Positions 53,301 to 63,900 of a stretch of 64,000 nucleotides of DNA are shown here, piece by piece (the first letter of the stretch is position 1; each line of letters begins with the position of its first letter). The notes under the pieces were generated by a model. The model made no database searches. It was not told the DNA's origin and saw nothing but the letters and a program-made list of their open reading frames with translations. Location: NCBI GenBank assembly GCA_026874595.1, contig CM049310.1, positions 9,674,001 through 9,738,000 on the forward strand, read 5' to 3'. The translations under genes and the position numbers were made by a program. Origin of the DNA: Sipunculus nudus (Eukaryota; Annelida; Sipuncula; Golfingiida; Sipunculidae).

Positions 53301-56300
53301 ACATGTAGGTCAGAATCCAAAGTAAATACAACATTATAAAAAGTATTTGATATCAAATCTGATTATCTTTGAAAAGTATAAGGAGCCCACAGGACCTAAG
53401 CCTGCGTTTTATCAATGGCTTGGGTCTAGTCTTTGTAGAGAAATTATTTAGGAGATAAAGATAATCATTTATTGAAATAGTGTATTTTGACTAAATAAAA
53501 AATGATTTTTGTCAGTTTAGACATAAAAGTACACATTTTTGCAAATACTTAGTGCAAAGAAACCAGATTATATGTCCAGTGATATATATGGGGGTTTCAT
53601 TTCAGTGTGTGAGGATCTGTATTCATATCTATATACCCCAGGCCCTGCTGGCCTGTTACCCTAAATATGACCTACCAGCTGTTTTTCAACAAATTGGGTG
53701 TTAGTTTCTGTTACTATATATATATGTTTGAATTTCACCTCCCTGCTGTGTCAATTTCACTTCTGATAATGAAGTGACTGATTTCGGTGTCATTTTCTTT
53801 ATCAGTAATAAGATCTATCAGGAGCTTTAACCACACTGACTGACAGCTCAATCTTATGATTACTGAAACCTGTATCTACTGGTATATAGGTGTAGTCTAA
53901 AAAGTTTCACTTTCACATTCACAAATGATTGCATGGAATTTATACTTAGCTGTAGAATGTTCATAATTAGGTATGTGTATCAGCTCACCCGTTTTCCTAT
54001 AAAAGTCTGTTTATTTTTCTGCAAAAAAACTGGGAAGTGTAATTTGAACTATCAGTGTTTCCTTGATGAGTCTCTGTTTCGCACTAGGTCAGCTACAGAA
54101 AAACCCCATGTGACACTGGAATGATCAAATCTCAATTAAAATACATACCAGTAGTTTATATGCCAATTTTCAGAACAGAAATACTAAAAACACATGTATT
54201 ATCAGATTTTAGTTATTTCTTGATACAACCCATAATGTCACACTTACATTAGCCACTCACATCAAGTCCTTGCCCTCTGTTCTTGGCTCAATGTGCCCTC
54301 AACAAATAAAACCTTGGTTTACTTTGCTGACATTATATAGATGTTGTAACAAAGAGATAAAGTTAATTGTATGGGACATTACTGTTTATGACCCATTAAA
54401 AATACACCATGGTTGTTTTTAACCCATTATTAAAATAAAAAAACATTATATAGATGTTGTAACAAAGAGATAAAGTTAATTGTATGGGACATTACTGTTT
54501 ATGACCCATTAAAAATACACCATGGTTGTTTTTAACCCATTATTAAAATAAAATTAAGGAAATATATGGGTATTTCTAACAAACCCATATTATTATTTTT
54601 ATGCCCTTGCCACAAAGTGGCCGGGGCATATAGTTTTACCCATGTCCGTCATTCCGTCATTCCGAAATCAAACAGTTGTACAGACTTTTTTTCGCAATGC
54701 CTGCAGATATTGGCCTGATTTTTGGTGTGTGGGCAGATAATGACCAGTTACAGATCGAGTTCGTGTTTCGTCCCAGTTAACCTATTTTTCACCATATGAC
54801 AGATCCTGAACATAGAAAATTTCATGAAAGACAGAAATTTTCATGAAAAATGCACATATATGGACTTTTTTAGCCCTCAGCCCTTAGGCTGATGGGCTAT
54901 TTTCGTCACCCAAGCTGTCCGTCCGTCCGTCCGTCCGTCCGTCTGTCCGTCCGGCGTCCGTTAACTTTTACCTTGTGAGCGGGATATCTTGAAAAGGATT
55001 CACCGTCAGAATTTTATTTCCTGGATAAAGATGTATATCGACAAAATCTCAGTCAAGTTCAAAGATGGGTGACCTTGACCTATTTTCCTACATTTTAGAG
55101 CTGATTATAGAAAAAACACTTAGATGCTTATTACTCAGTAACCATTTGGTGGATTTTCACAAAACTTACTATGATTATTGGGACTGATAGTCTGTACCTG
55201 CTACACAAGTTTGGTGGCGCCACCTACAATTTCTGATTTTTTATTTAATTTTTATCAGATTTTTAAACTTTGAGCTTGTGAGCGGGATATCTCTAAAAGG
55301 ATTCACCGTAGGAATATTATTTTTTCGGTGAAGGTGTATATTGACAAAATCTCGGTCAAGTTCGAAGATGGGTGACCTTGACCTATTTTCTACGTTTTAG
55401 AGCTGATTATAGAAAAAACATTTAGAAGCTTATTTCTCAGGAACCATTTGGTGGATTTTCACAATACTTACTATGATCATAGGGACTGATGGTCTGTAAC
55501 TGCTGCACGAGTTTGGAGGCACCACCTACAATTCCTGATTTTTAATGAATTTTTCTTGGATTTTTCAACTTTGTCCTTGTGAGTGGGATATCTCTTAAAT
55601 GATTCACAATAGGAATTTTATTTCTTTTGTGAAGATGTATATGGACAAAATTTCGGTCAAGTTTGAAGATGGGTGACCTTGACCTACTTTTCAAGGTCAC
55701 AGAGCTTATAATAGAATAAAACTTAGAAGCTTATATTTCAGGAAGCATTTGGTGGATTGTTATGAATCATGGTACATACCTCTCCATTTTAAATTTATAA
55801 CTGAGACATGTACAGATATATATCCATGTGAGAACAGATATTCAGAACTTGTTACTGTAACCACCTCTAAACACTGTTCTTTTGGCTGAGGGCTTTTGTC
55901 AGCTTCTGCTGATATTCTAGTTTCACAATGCCTGCAGATACTGGCCTGATTTTTGGTGTGTTGCTTGATAATGACACTTTACAGATCGAGTTTGCATTTT
56001 GCCCTTGTTGACCTACTTTTGACCATACAACACTTCCTGAACTTAAAAAATTTTACAAAATTTAACAAATGTTAAATGTTAAACAGGCGGGGGCATTCGT
56101 GTCGTTCCAACACATCTAGTTTTTTATTATTGAAGCTAATGACTTATTTTTATAAGCTCTTCTATGACAGGATGTATTATGGTATAACCACCATCTGTCT
56201 GTCTATTAACTTTTAGTGTCGCCGCAATATCTTACCAGGGCTTTGATGGATTTTCACAAAACTCATCATAACTACTTACCTATAGTTTATCTCACCCGAG

Positions 56301-59300
56301 TTCGATTATAGGCAAAATCCACACATATTTAATGAGGTCAGAGGTCACATGGATACTTTGTGGTGTGGCCACGATAAATCAGGAATATGATGGATTTTGA
56401 TGAAACTTAACATAAATATAAACCAATATAATATCTCGCCTAATTTTGATACCTGGCAAAATCCTTGCATATTTAATGAGGTCAGAGGTCACCAGACTTT
56501 ATTTGTGCCATGATGACTTAACAAAATTCTTATGGATATTCATGAAACTTAGTATAAATATTAATCAATACAGTTTCTCACCTGTATTTAATTCTCAGCA
56601 AAATTCACACATATTTGATGAGGTTAGAAGTCACAAGATATAAGACGGGGGTATTATGCACATTTGTGATGCATTTGTTTTTTTCATAGTCTGCTACATG
56701 GACTCTCCTTTGTGACCTCAACCTGATTTGGAAAAAAAAATCTTGTAAGTTGATTTGTGTGTAATGACTAAAATGTTTGACTGAGTCTTGTCCTCCCATT
56801 CTTCTTAATTAAAACCTAATTAAATTGTTCATGATCCTCAGGAACAACTAATGATTTGTTTTGAAATGTGGCACACATAAAGTAATGTTCCTTTCTGTTT
56901 GTTTGACAGGTGAAGAAAGAGGTGGGGAATATAGACATTCTTGTGAACAATGCAGGTATAGTCACAGGGAAAAAGTTCCTATCTTGTCGGGATGAATTGA
57001 TCCAGAAAACCATGGATGTTAATGTATCAGCTCATTTTTGGGTAAGTAGAGGCATGGGAGTATCATCTACATAGAGTTTAAATTGATTTTGAATGACTTG
57101 GGTATTGGAAAATCTTGCATTTAGGTAGGCCTCTGAAGTGCAGAGTTATCTTTGTTTCAATTGAATTATTGATTAATGCCCTTCAATTTAATTCCTTCAT
57201 TTGATTCTTAATTCAATTTTTGCAAACAATAATATAATGGCCAAGATGTGTATCTATAGATACTTATCTTGCCAGGTGATGCTTCAATGAGTCTTTACAG
57301 AACTAGAATACGGGTAGTCGACAAGCGACTACGTGTATCCGCCAAAATCAGAGTAGGATGGGTTAAGTGAGGCATGGCTTGAGTGGCAAGGGGAAATAGA
57401 GTTACATGTGTTACATATCAGAATGGATGTCTGCCACGTAAACATGATTGTAGGTGGCACCACCTGTTATTTGAACGCAAAACTTTCCAAGGTGTATGCA
57501 CATGCAAAATTTCAGGTTGAAAAGTCAAACCACTGCAGAGATATGAGTGATTTTATCCCACAGCAGACAAACAGATGGACTCTGTACAAAAATGGCTGCA
57601 GGTGACGGTGGCGGAGGAACCCGGTCAAAAACATAGTATCCACAAAACTTTGTACATTAATTAGCATAGGCATGGTCTATAATGGGCCAATTTTATTATA
57701 TAAATCTTTGCATCCACTACTATGGTAACAGCTAATGTACCGTAAAATCTCCACTTAAAACCGCGGTTTAATCAAGAAATTCAAAATCTTGAAATCAGGT
57801 TGATTTCCTGAAAGCACTGTGCGGTTTATACTAGAAGGGTTTCCTGAATATCTTTCTGACAGACATCGTTTTTGGGCCGGCGAGTGGGCAATAATATTGC
57901 AACTTTCGAAGGCCGTTCCTAGCAGCAGTCTCGCATGCATGGGAGCAGTGTGTAAATGTATTATTTACGATTATTTATTTATAAATTAAATATTGCTGAT
58001 TAGTTTTCGTGTGATATATAACTTGTTATAAAATTTTGGTAATTGTCACCAAATAATACGTTTACAACAACCCTGCTGTAACACACAGCGGCCCACTTCG
58101 TTGGGCATGATCAAGCTAAATTGAAATAAAAGCCTAATTTAAACCGATTTGTGGTATTATTTTGCAATGATTATTTGTTTAAAACATAAAATGAATAAAA
58201 AGCTGACATTGTAAAGAGTCACACAATGGCAGACGATCGTTTTAAAATCAAGTTTGAGTGCCGCCATGTGCCGAAACGCCCCGGTATTCTGCTAAGAATA
58301 TTTTGAACGGCTGTACGCGGTGGGTGGTAAACAGAACAGCCCCCTCTTTTGTCCCAGCGTGCCTTGCGCGAACACTGCCTTGACAAATCAGTAGCAAACA
58401 AGAATACGGCACGGAATATAAAATCTTTATAAACAGGCAGTGGTTCGACGGCCCTTACGTCTTCCCAAACTTCATGCTTGAGTGACCCTGCAAAAAAGTG
58501 TTATGATGTGTTTAAATAAAATGCCCAAGGAATTTTTAAGTGGACAAGAATGGCCGAGTCGCAACCTACGCGTGTTCATTTCTAGATGATGGCTTGATTG
58601 TGTCTTTTGTCAAATCATTCCGTAGCGAAAGTTGGTGCGGTTTTAAAGGGGGGTTCTTAGTATTTGAGCCCCTTGCAGTGTCTCACCTGGAATTTTGGCG
58701 AAGTCTGGGTGCAGTTTTAATCGGAAGTGCGGTTTTAAGTGGAGATTTTACGGTAGGTTAAAAGATGACTTTCTTATTCTTTAAAAGAGGTTACTTTACA
58801 TCATGTATTGTTTATCAATCCTTCTATATGAGCTTAAAATATTAAAAATTTTATCTAACATATTGTAAATGCAATAATTGAAATTGATCATTACATGCCC
58901 GATACAGCTATCAACTGGCTTCAATTCAGTGCATTTATTATTTGATGCATTGTTACAGCCCTATTATTAAGGTTTTTGTCCATTTCCTGCACTTTAAAAA
59001 CTCAACTAATGAAAGTATGGTTATCTGTGTTACACAGACTTCTTGTGCACCATAAGAAACAAATGTTCATTATATTACCTGTGTTATCATACAAAATTTA
59101 AAAAAAGAGAGTGACATCATCTACAGATTATTTACACATCTGTAACATCTAAATACTGCTATTATGTCATCCATTACCTGTTGAAAGTAACAGATAATTC
59201 ATGGATAATTTTCTTTTTTTCCAGTATTGTTGCATGCAGAATTTTTCACCAGTGAGCATTGGGTCCTTGGGCCCTTGTTGTTGTACATTTTGAAGATAAC

Positions 59301-61952
59301 TGATTGTTCAGCCAAAGCTAGGGTATATGCTCTCAAAAGAATACTACCTAATTTATATTCTTTAAGTAAACATATTTACTTGTAGACTGTGAAGGCTTTT
59401 CTGCCAAGCATGATGACAAGGAACCATGGCCATATTGTCAGCATAGCAAGTTCTGCAGGGCTGTCTGGTGTGACAGGGCTGGCAGATTACTGTGCAAGCA
59501 AGCATGCAGCAGTAGGGTTTAATGACAGCCTGATGTTTGAATTGTTTGCCATGGGGAAGACGGGGGTCCACACCACTGTGGTTTGTCCCTTCTACATCAA
59601 CACTGGCATGTTTGAAGGAGTCAAAACTAGGTATGTTAAATAAATGCATGACCAATAAATTCAAAGGTACCTTGAGTCCTAACACAAGTCTTGCTGAAAA
59701 CTCTACTGCAGTGGCCTTCCATACTAAAACAATGACATGGCTGAACACAGCTGGTAAACTTTATATTGCGCCATAAGTTAGGTAGTCACACCGAAAGTCA
59801 TTGAAAAAAACCAACAAATAACTCCTGTCTTCATAATGATTTACATCCTTCCCTGTTGCTTGGCCAGACAAAGCTGTTGGTCATATAAAACATGTTTTCA
59901 GCAGGGAAATTGAAGTAATTAATCATTACCCAGACAGTACAGAGGGCAAAATAAAATTCAAGCTGCATCAGTTGAAAATAATAAATAAGCCTTTTAAAGG
60001 TGTTTTGGAAACCTGCTCTAAAAAATTTTAATTAATTACCTGTCAGCAGGGATGCAATTTCCTTTTATAATATGAGGGTTACAGTAACTTTTTCATTAAT
60101 ATTCTGTTTTTTTCTGCAGGTTCCCCTTAATTTTGCCGATTGTGGAGCCAGAGTATGCAGTGGATCGTATTATGAATGCTGTACTGACCAATAAGACAGA
60201 GGTCTACATTCCGTATTCAATCTACCTATTCATTGCTCTCAAAGGGTAAGGATAAATTAATCCCATTTCACCTTTGATTGTAAGGTTGTAGTTGTTATCT
60301 CATATAAAAAGCCATTGACTGGCCATCTGTTTCAGACCTGAGCTTTAGCATACAGCTAGTTAAAAATCCTATTTATACCATACCTGAAACAAGGGCTTGA
60401 GCATCATTTAGTCAGACAAGCAGGAAGGATCCAAGATAAGGTAAGGAAGTTTTAAAAAAAAAAGTAGATTTAATTTATATTAATTTGTATTTAAGTGTTC
60501 ACCAGAAATTTTAATATAAAGATGTTAGCTTTAACAGATTAGGTATTTTATGTGTATGGCAATTGCTGATGATGATATTATGATGTGGGTGTATGCTGTA
60601 TGCCAACTGGACTCCTCCAAGGACTCTTCAAAATCTCATGCTGACATGCTGGTGGCTGGAAAGGCTCCCTTCTCAGCTTTGCTTGGTGGCATCTTCGTAA
60701 AAAATTTGCTCAGTCAAAATTCACGCCTAGGGAGTGCCCAGGGAACAAGTCCAAGACCCTTCTAACTGAAGTGCTCAGAGGGCTTAAAACATCTTCAGTC
60801 AGTCAGTGTATGGCTTTGCTATGGGTTTATTGTGGGTATATATGTTTAATAATTTAGATTTCATGCCGATTTTTCCCTTGGATATAAAAATATAAAGAAG
60901 CTTGCTCTCTTAGAATTTATTTCCAGACCATCAATAAAATGCCATCAACTCATTCCTAGCCATTGACATTTGACCTTAGATAGCCTAACAGTCCCTGAAA
61001 GACTATTTTTAAATTTTAGATGTCTTTTCCCATTATATAATCAAATATGTTTAGTGTAATGACTAGGCCTGTGAATTGCTAAGGGGTCCTCAATTTCAGT
61101 TTGATTATCAATTATTGCCTTTCGATTTGATTCTCGATTTTATGATTGTATACCTTCAAAATTTTCTGTCAGAGATGTATAGCTACTAAGAGTTTTTCTC
61201 CCATATGATGCTAAAAGGTTAAGAGTATTATATACCTGAGAATTTATGCTGACATAATAATAATAATAATATTTAAATCATCTCATCCATTATTGTGCTA
61301 ACATCTAATGAAGGAAATAAGATGACTTTCTTTTTTAAATAACAGTGCTACATCATCATGTATGCTGTTTAACTGTTCCTAGGAAAGAACTAGAGAGAAA
61401 AAAGGTATGAAAATGAAAGAAAATGCAATAATTTAAATTAATTGAGTATTTCATGCCCACTTTGATTATCGATTGACTGGCTTTGATTCAATGTATCAAT
61501 TCTTTGATGCATTGTTACAGTCCTTGTAGTGACAAGGGAATCTCTGATGAAATGGAAACAATGTTTAACTGTGTATTGTGATGTATCAGTGCACCAGTGA
61601 ATCATAACAGCCCTAGAAAGAACCAATCATTCTGTCATCAGTATGGAAGAATCTTGTGAGCAAAAGACCACTGACAGACTTGTTGGGTGTAACAAAAATA
61701 ACTGTAGCCTGTTCCACTAAGTGTTGCCATGTGTTTAGTATCTTTTTGAAATTAGCAATTGAAGTGTAAACCCTTTTTATTATTAAATGTTGGAGAATCG
61801 AAACTTGGTGACATTTCATTCATATTTAATTTTTAATATTTCTATATTTTTTTCACAGGTTGCTTCCAGGCAAGGTCCAGTTGATTGTATCTAATCTGTT
61901 TGGTATCAACAACTGTATGGATGATTTTAAAGGGAGACAGAAGCAAGACTAA
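38153..61952 (+). CDS. SDR16C5/RDHE2-like retinol dehydrogenase, complete
   Basis: Six exons: 38153-38309, 40715-40899, 56910-57041, 59386-59630, 60120-60245 and 61859-61952; 939 bases, 312 residues, all GT-AG with matching phases. An in-frame TAA 9 bases before the ATG fixes the start. Residues about 11-33 form a hydrophobic anchor. Then come the Rossmann TGSGSGMG (50-57), LVLWDI with D75 (favours NAD), NNAG (127-130), N152, S180, Y193 and K197 of YCASK, so the catalytic tetrad is complete. IVTGKKF, SSAGLSG and INTGMFEG match SDR16C5 (epidermal retinol dehydrogenase 2, 309 residues) better than RDH10 or HSD17B11. It probably oxidises retinol to retinaldehyde at ER or lipid-droplet membranes; a steroid or fatty-alcohol substrate is possible. 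Confidence 0.94.
39055..39135 (+). mobile_element. Family A 5'-end fragment
   Basis: TTTTAGCTCAGCTGACGTC, then a TCCGTCCGTCCG stretch as at the start of family A elements. Lies in SDR intron 1; no array follows. Confidence 0.5.
40715..40899 (+). CDS. SDR16C5-like exon 2
   Basis: Acceptor TTTTGTAG|GTAGTG, donor GAAG|GTGTGT. Encodes [18 protein letters not shown] and the [12 protein letters not shown] segment. Confidence 0.93.
40955..42358 (+). mobile_element. Helitron-like family C, copy 1
   Basis: Starts AGCGAACCTGTGAGCTTATG, then CGTCGTACGTCG-type repeats and long units holding CTCAGAAACGG, CACCAAATTTTATGCCAATG and the palindrome (exact at 41422-41433). Its later part (about 42140-42180) supplies an empty site for family A copy 2. 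Non-coding. Confidence 0.65.
42359..43373 (+). mobile_element. Helitron-like family B, copy 1 (1.0 kb)
   Basis: The 5' end after a T-run is a hairpin: TAGCCC, TCAGCC, CTTA, GGCTGA, GGGCTA. The 3' end has a TCAGCTTCTGCTGA hairpin (43352-43365), TATT and CTAG (43370-43373), followed by TT. AGCCCTCAGCC and GGCTGAGGGCT are inverted subterminal repeats. The interior is three units of about 300 bases starting TTGTGAGCGGGATATCT, with the palindrome at 42666-42677 and TGACCTTGACCT at 42534. Confidence 0.75.
43460..44340 (+). repeat. Family D, copy 1
   Basis: The left half has repeated TTTATAGCTTTGGCTGACTG and CAAGAGTTCACTCAGTGCA segments. The right half has units of about 120 bases with GGTGGCGCCACC-type boxes (exact at 44095-44106). 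Aligns with 50455-51237. Confidence 0.65.
44352..50340 (+). mobile_element. Helitron-like family C, copy 2, interrupted by family A copy 2
   Basis: Starts AGCGAACCTGTGAGCTTATG like copy 1. After 45559 it is broken by family A (to 49110) and resumes with TAGATATTCCTCATGCCAGG, matching copy 1 at about 42160-42185. Further C units follow, with the palindrome at 49531-49542. The right end is approximate. Confidence 0.62.
45560..49110 (+). mobile_element. Helitron-like family A, copy 2, with about ten ~337-bp tandem units
   Basis: The 5' end TTTTTTAGCTCAGCTGAC folds as TAGCTCAGC...GCTGAGCTA, then a TCCGTCTGTCTG stretch. The unit marker CTGTTAACAGGGCACAAATC recurs near 45640 (variant), 45983, 46315, 46651, 46989, 47325, 47662, 47999, 48310 and 48648, spaced mostly 332-338. 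Four units keep an exact GGTGGCGCCACC (45904, 46241, 46914, 47925). The 3' end is TGACCCATGGGTCA then CTTG (49107-49110). No protein is encoded. Confidence 0.75.
50455..51237 (+). repeat. Family D, copy 2, cut by family A copy 3
   Basis: Shares CAAGAGTTCACTCAGTGCAG and TTTATAGCTTTGGC with copy 1, and boxes near 50952, 51087 and 51214. It breaks at CAATCATTTTT, where family A begins; copy 1 continues there with other sequence. Confidence 0.6.
51238..51610 (+). mobile_element. Family A, copy 3 (one unit, 3' end missing)
   Basis: TTTTTAGCTCAGCTGACTG, TCCGTCGTCCGTCTGG, then a single unit with TTAGCAGGGCACAAATCATA. No CTTG terminus recognised. Confidence 0.55.
51690..52460 (+). repeat. Family G: ~145-bp units with AGGTCA half-sites
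   Basis: After a GTCTGTCTGTCTGT stretch, about five units each end in a GGTCAAGGTCACAG-type box (near 51896, 52032, 52180, 52329 and 52418). Perfect AGGTCAAGGTCA at 51895-51906 and 52329-52340. Confidence 0.6.
52977..52995. repeat. poly(G) run, 19 bases
   Basis: Uninterrupted G run in SDR intron 2. Confidence 0.9.
52996..54329 (+). other. SDR intron 2, unique-looking stretch
   Basis: No repeat family, exon or RNA gene recognised; the short ORF at 53933-54124 lacks motifs. Confidence 0.45.
54330..54553. repeat. 113-bp tandem duplication, copies virtually identical
   Basis: Copies start ACATTATATAGATGTTGTAA at 54330 and 54443 and run to ACCCATTATTAAAATAAAA. I saw no internal difference apart from the A-run at the junction: either very recent or an assembly artefact. 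Confidence 0.9.
54600..56119 (+). mobile_element. Helitron-like family F, interrupted by family B copy 2
   Basis: The 5' hairpin TATGCCC...GCCACAAAGTGGC...GGGCATA follows a T-run. The 3' end is GGGGGCATTCGTGTCG with a GTGT/ACAC hairpin (56099-56113), AT and CTAG (56116-56119), then TTTT. Internal units share CAATGCCTGCAGATA and CCTGATTTTTGGTGTGT. Family B occupies 54871-55920. Confidence 0.7.
54871..55920 (+). mobile_element. Helitron-like family B, copy 2, nested in family F
   Basis: The same termini as copy 1: TAGCCCTCAGCCCTTAGGCT at the left, GTCAGCTTCTGCTGATATT then CTAG (55917-55920) at the right; a TCCG run follows the 5' hairpin. Three ~300-bp units; palindrome at 55213-55224, TGACCTTGACCT at 55070, 55373 and 55674. 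Confidence 0.78.
56190..56645 (+). repeat. Family H: three ~140-bp units with AGGTCA direct repeats
   Basis: Units contain CACATATTTAATGAGGTCAG. Perfect AGGTCA-G-AGGTCA at 56335-56347 and 56479-56491; a decayed third at about 56619. Lies 270-580 bases before SDR exon 3. Confidence 0.65.
56910..57041 (+). CDS. SDR16C5-like exon 3 (NNAG motif)
   Basis: Acceptor TTGTTTGACAG|GTGAAG, donor TTTTGG|GTAAGT; 44 codons. Encodes [20 protein letters not shown] through DVNVSAHFW. Confidence 0.95.
57303..57625 (-). mobile_element. Helitron-like family X, short copy
   Basis: Minus orientation: the 3' end CTAG is at 57303-57306 with hairpin GTAGTCGACAAGCGACTAC (57314-57332), the reverse complement of the end at 15.37 kb. 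One unit follows, with an AGGTGGCACCACCTG variant box. In SDR intron 3. Confidence 0.72.
57626..59385 (+). other. Rest of SDR intron 3
   Basis: 57740-58750 is richer in CpG than its surroundings and ends with TTTTAAGTGGAGATTTTACG, which is the inverse of CGTAAAATCTCCACTTAAAA at its start (57731-57750). It may therefore be an element of about 1 kb with terminal inverted repeats (see findings). No exon seen. Confidence 0.45.
59386..59630 (+). CDS. SDR16C5-like exon 4 (catalytic Ser/Tyr/Lys)
   Basis: Acceptor TTACTTGTAG|ACTGTG, donor ACTAG|GTATGT. Encodes [21 protein letters not shown] and [16 protein letters not shown]. Confidence 0.95.
60120..60245 (+). CDS. SDR16C5-like exon 5
   Basis: Acceptor TTTTTCTGCAG|GTTCCC, donor AAAGG|GTAAGG. 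Encodes [20 protein letters not shown] and the following [13 protein letters not shown]. Confidence 0.93.
60246..61858 (+). other. SDR intron 5
   Basis: No gene seen. The 71-residue ORF at 60550-60765 has no recognised motif and is not needed for the SDR reading frame. Confidence 0.6.
61859..61952 (+). CDS. SDR16C5-like exon 6 and stop
   Basis: Acceptor TTTTTTTCACAG|GTTGCT. Encodes [20 protein letters not shown] and a short polar tail, then TAA at 61950-61952. Confidence 0.93.
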
Positions 61953-63900
61953 CAATTTATATAATATTGCAGTCTTTTATACTGAACCACAAGGAATTAG
62001 TTATATCTTTAGGATTACAGTATTATTTAGATTATACATGATAAAGTTTAAATTGAATAATTAGATGTTGTTGATTAATTTAGGATTTGGCATATGAAAA
62101 ATTTAGGAAATGGATTAGTTATAAAATATCAGTTTTCTAGATTTTTGGTCAGTCTCATTATATAAAATTGTACTTCAAAACATATTTTTTTTTAAAATTT
62201 CTGTACAGATAATAACAATGAAAAGGGTTTTGGGGATACTTTATTGTACAATACCATGTGCATTATGATACTTCACCGATGGCATGAAATGCCATTAAGC
62301 TACATAATGAAACGACCACTGGGCCACTGACTATTATTAAATGTCAAATGTTGAACTTTGTGTTGGATTGTGAGATCATATTTATCACATCTTTGGCACA
62401 CAAATTAATTGTTACAGTCCCACACATGAAAGTGCCTATATATGATGTAATGTCCTACTTTTTTATGAGCCACAGGGGTTGTTGAAGCCTCAGATGAAGT
62501 TTTATCTACTTTCATTGAGGTACATAGAAGTTATGAAGATCCTGCTATTTTATGGGGATGATGTCATAAAAATACCTGTATTTTATGGAGATGTCTTAAC
62601 AAAGATACGTGTATATATAGTATGTGAGTGATCCTCTCCCAAGTGGTTAATAGCACACTATTTAAGGTAATAAAATACTTATATTTTAAGAACTAGTTTA
62701 GATTAGGTGCCATGATAGAATCTTGGGTGGTTCCATGGTAAAGGAGACTGTTGTGTGGCTATATTGGAGTGTATATATCTTGGAAGGTATTGAACTTTGG
62801 ACCTTAGGGTCCCCCAGTTCCTTTTCTGCCATTGCCTCCCTAGGCAAATTGTGAAATCTTTACAGAATGTCAAAGGTGTGCTCCATATAATATTGTGATT
62901 TCTGGCCAAAGGTGGTCTTAATTCACAGGTGGATTTATTAGGCAGGTTAGTCATAACCAATGTGGATGTTTTTGATTAACCCAGGGTGGTCTTAGACAGG
63001 TGGTCTTAATAGACACGTTGTCATATAAGACAGGTGCATGGTCTTTCAGACAGGTTCCATACATGTGTAAAAACCTGAATCAAAGAAGACATAATAATTA
63101 TGACATATCATTCACATCATAATGATTATGGCTGCCTGTATCCTTGCTTATCAGACAGAGCTTGCTTCAAATAGGCAGTGGACCCCTGATTACCAACTGT
63201 AAGTAAATTAAAATATGTATTCAGTCTGTTTTAGTATGTACATATCTTATTGAAATATCAGGGTAATCCTATCAATAATATATTTACTTTATATTATCAG
63301 TGGCACATGAATCTTGTAAATAATATACTATATATATATATAATGATGTATACAGAATGTGAACCACATTATAAAATAACTGCCTCTTGAATCAGACTTA
63401 AGACTGCTGATATGGTTCTGTGTTGTTAACAACTTTGATGTATATCACAGTGTCATGTGCTCAGAATAGGTTGAATAAAATATATCATGTTCAAAGTAAT
63501 TGATTGTTTGGTCAACAAAGAGTTTGTTTAAAGTAGGTGCTGCTACCTGTTGTCGAATATAGTAACTATAATAACACTTTCCCTGTGAAGTGCTGCTGGT
63601 ATATATTGGCTGGTACTAAGTAATGACACTATTTTAAATACTCTGTCCAAAACACTTATTAACGTTAAGTAAATTGTGGCATCCGCATCTATACATAATT
63701 TAGTATATAATTTAATTGCTAGTGTCATATTTCAGTCTGCATTACATACTATTTTTTTATTGCCATTGTCATATTTCAGTATGCATTAAATATCACTTGC
63801 TTCTCAAGATACTTCGATGAACAATTAAGTTCTCTCGTTGCTTAAAAATTTTTATGAAAGTACATATACATTAAAAATAAAGTTTCCATAAAAATGTAAA
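61953..63900 (+). other. 3' UTR and flank of the SDR16C5-like gene
   Basis: No further coding sequence. AATAAA polyadenylation signals at 62669-62674, 63474-63479 and 63876-63881; which is used cannot be told. Confidence 0.5.

Noticed and set aside
60550-60765. Extra SDR exon in intron 5
   Set aside because: Exons 5 and 6 join in phase without it, and the frame shows no SDR motif.
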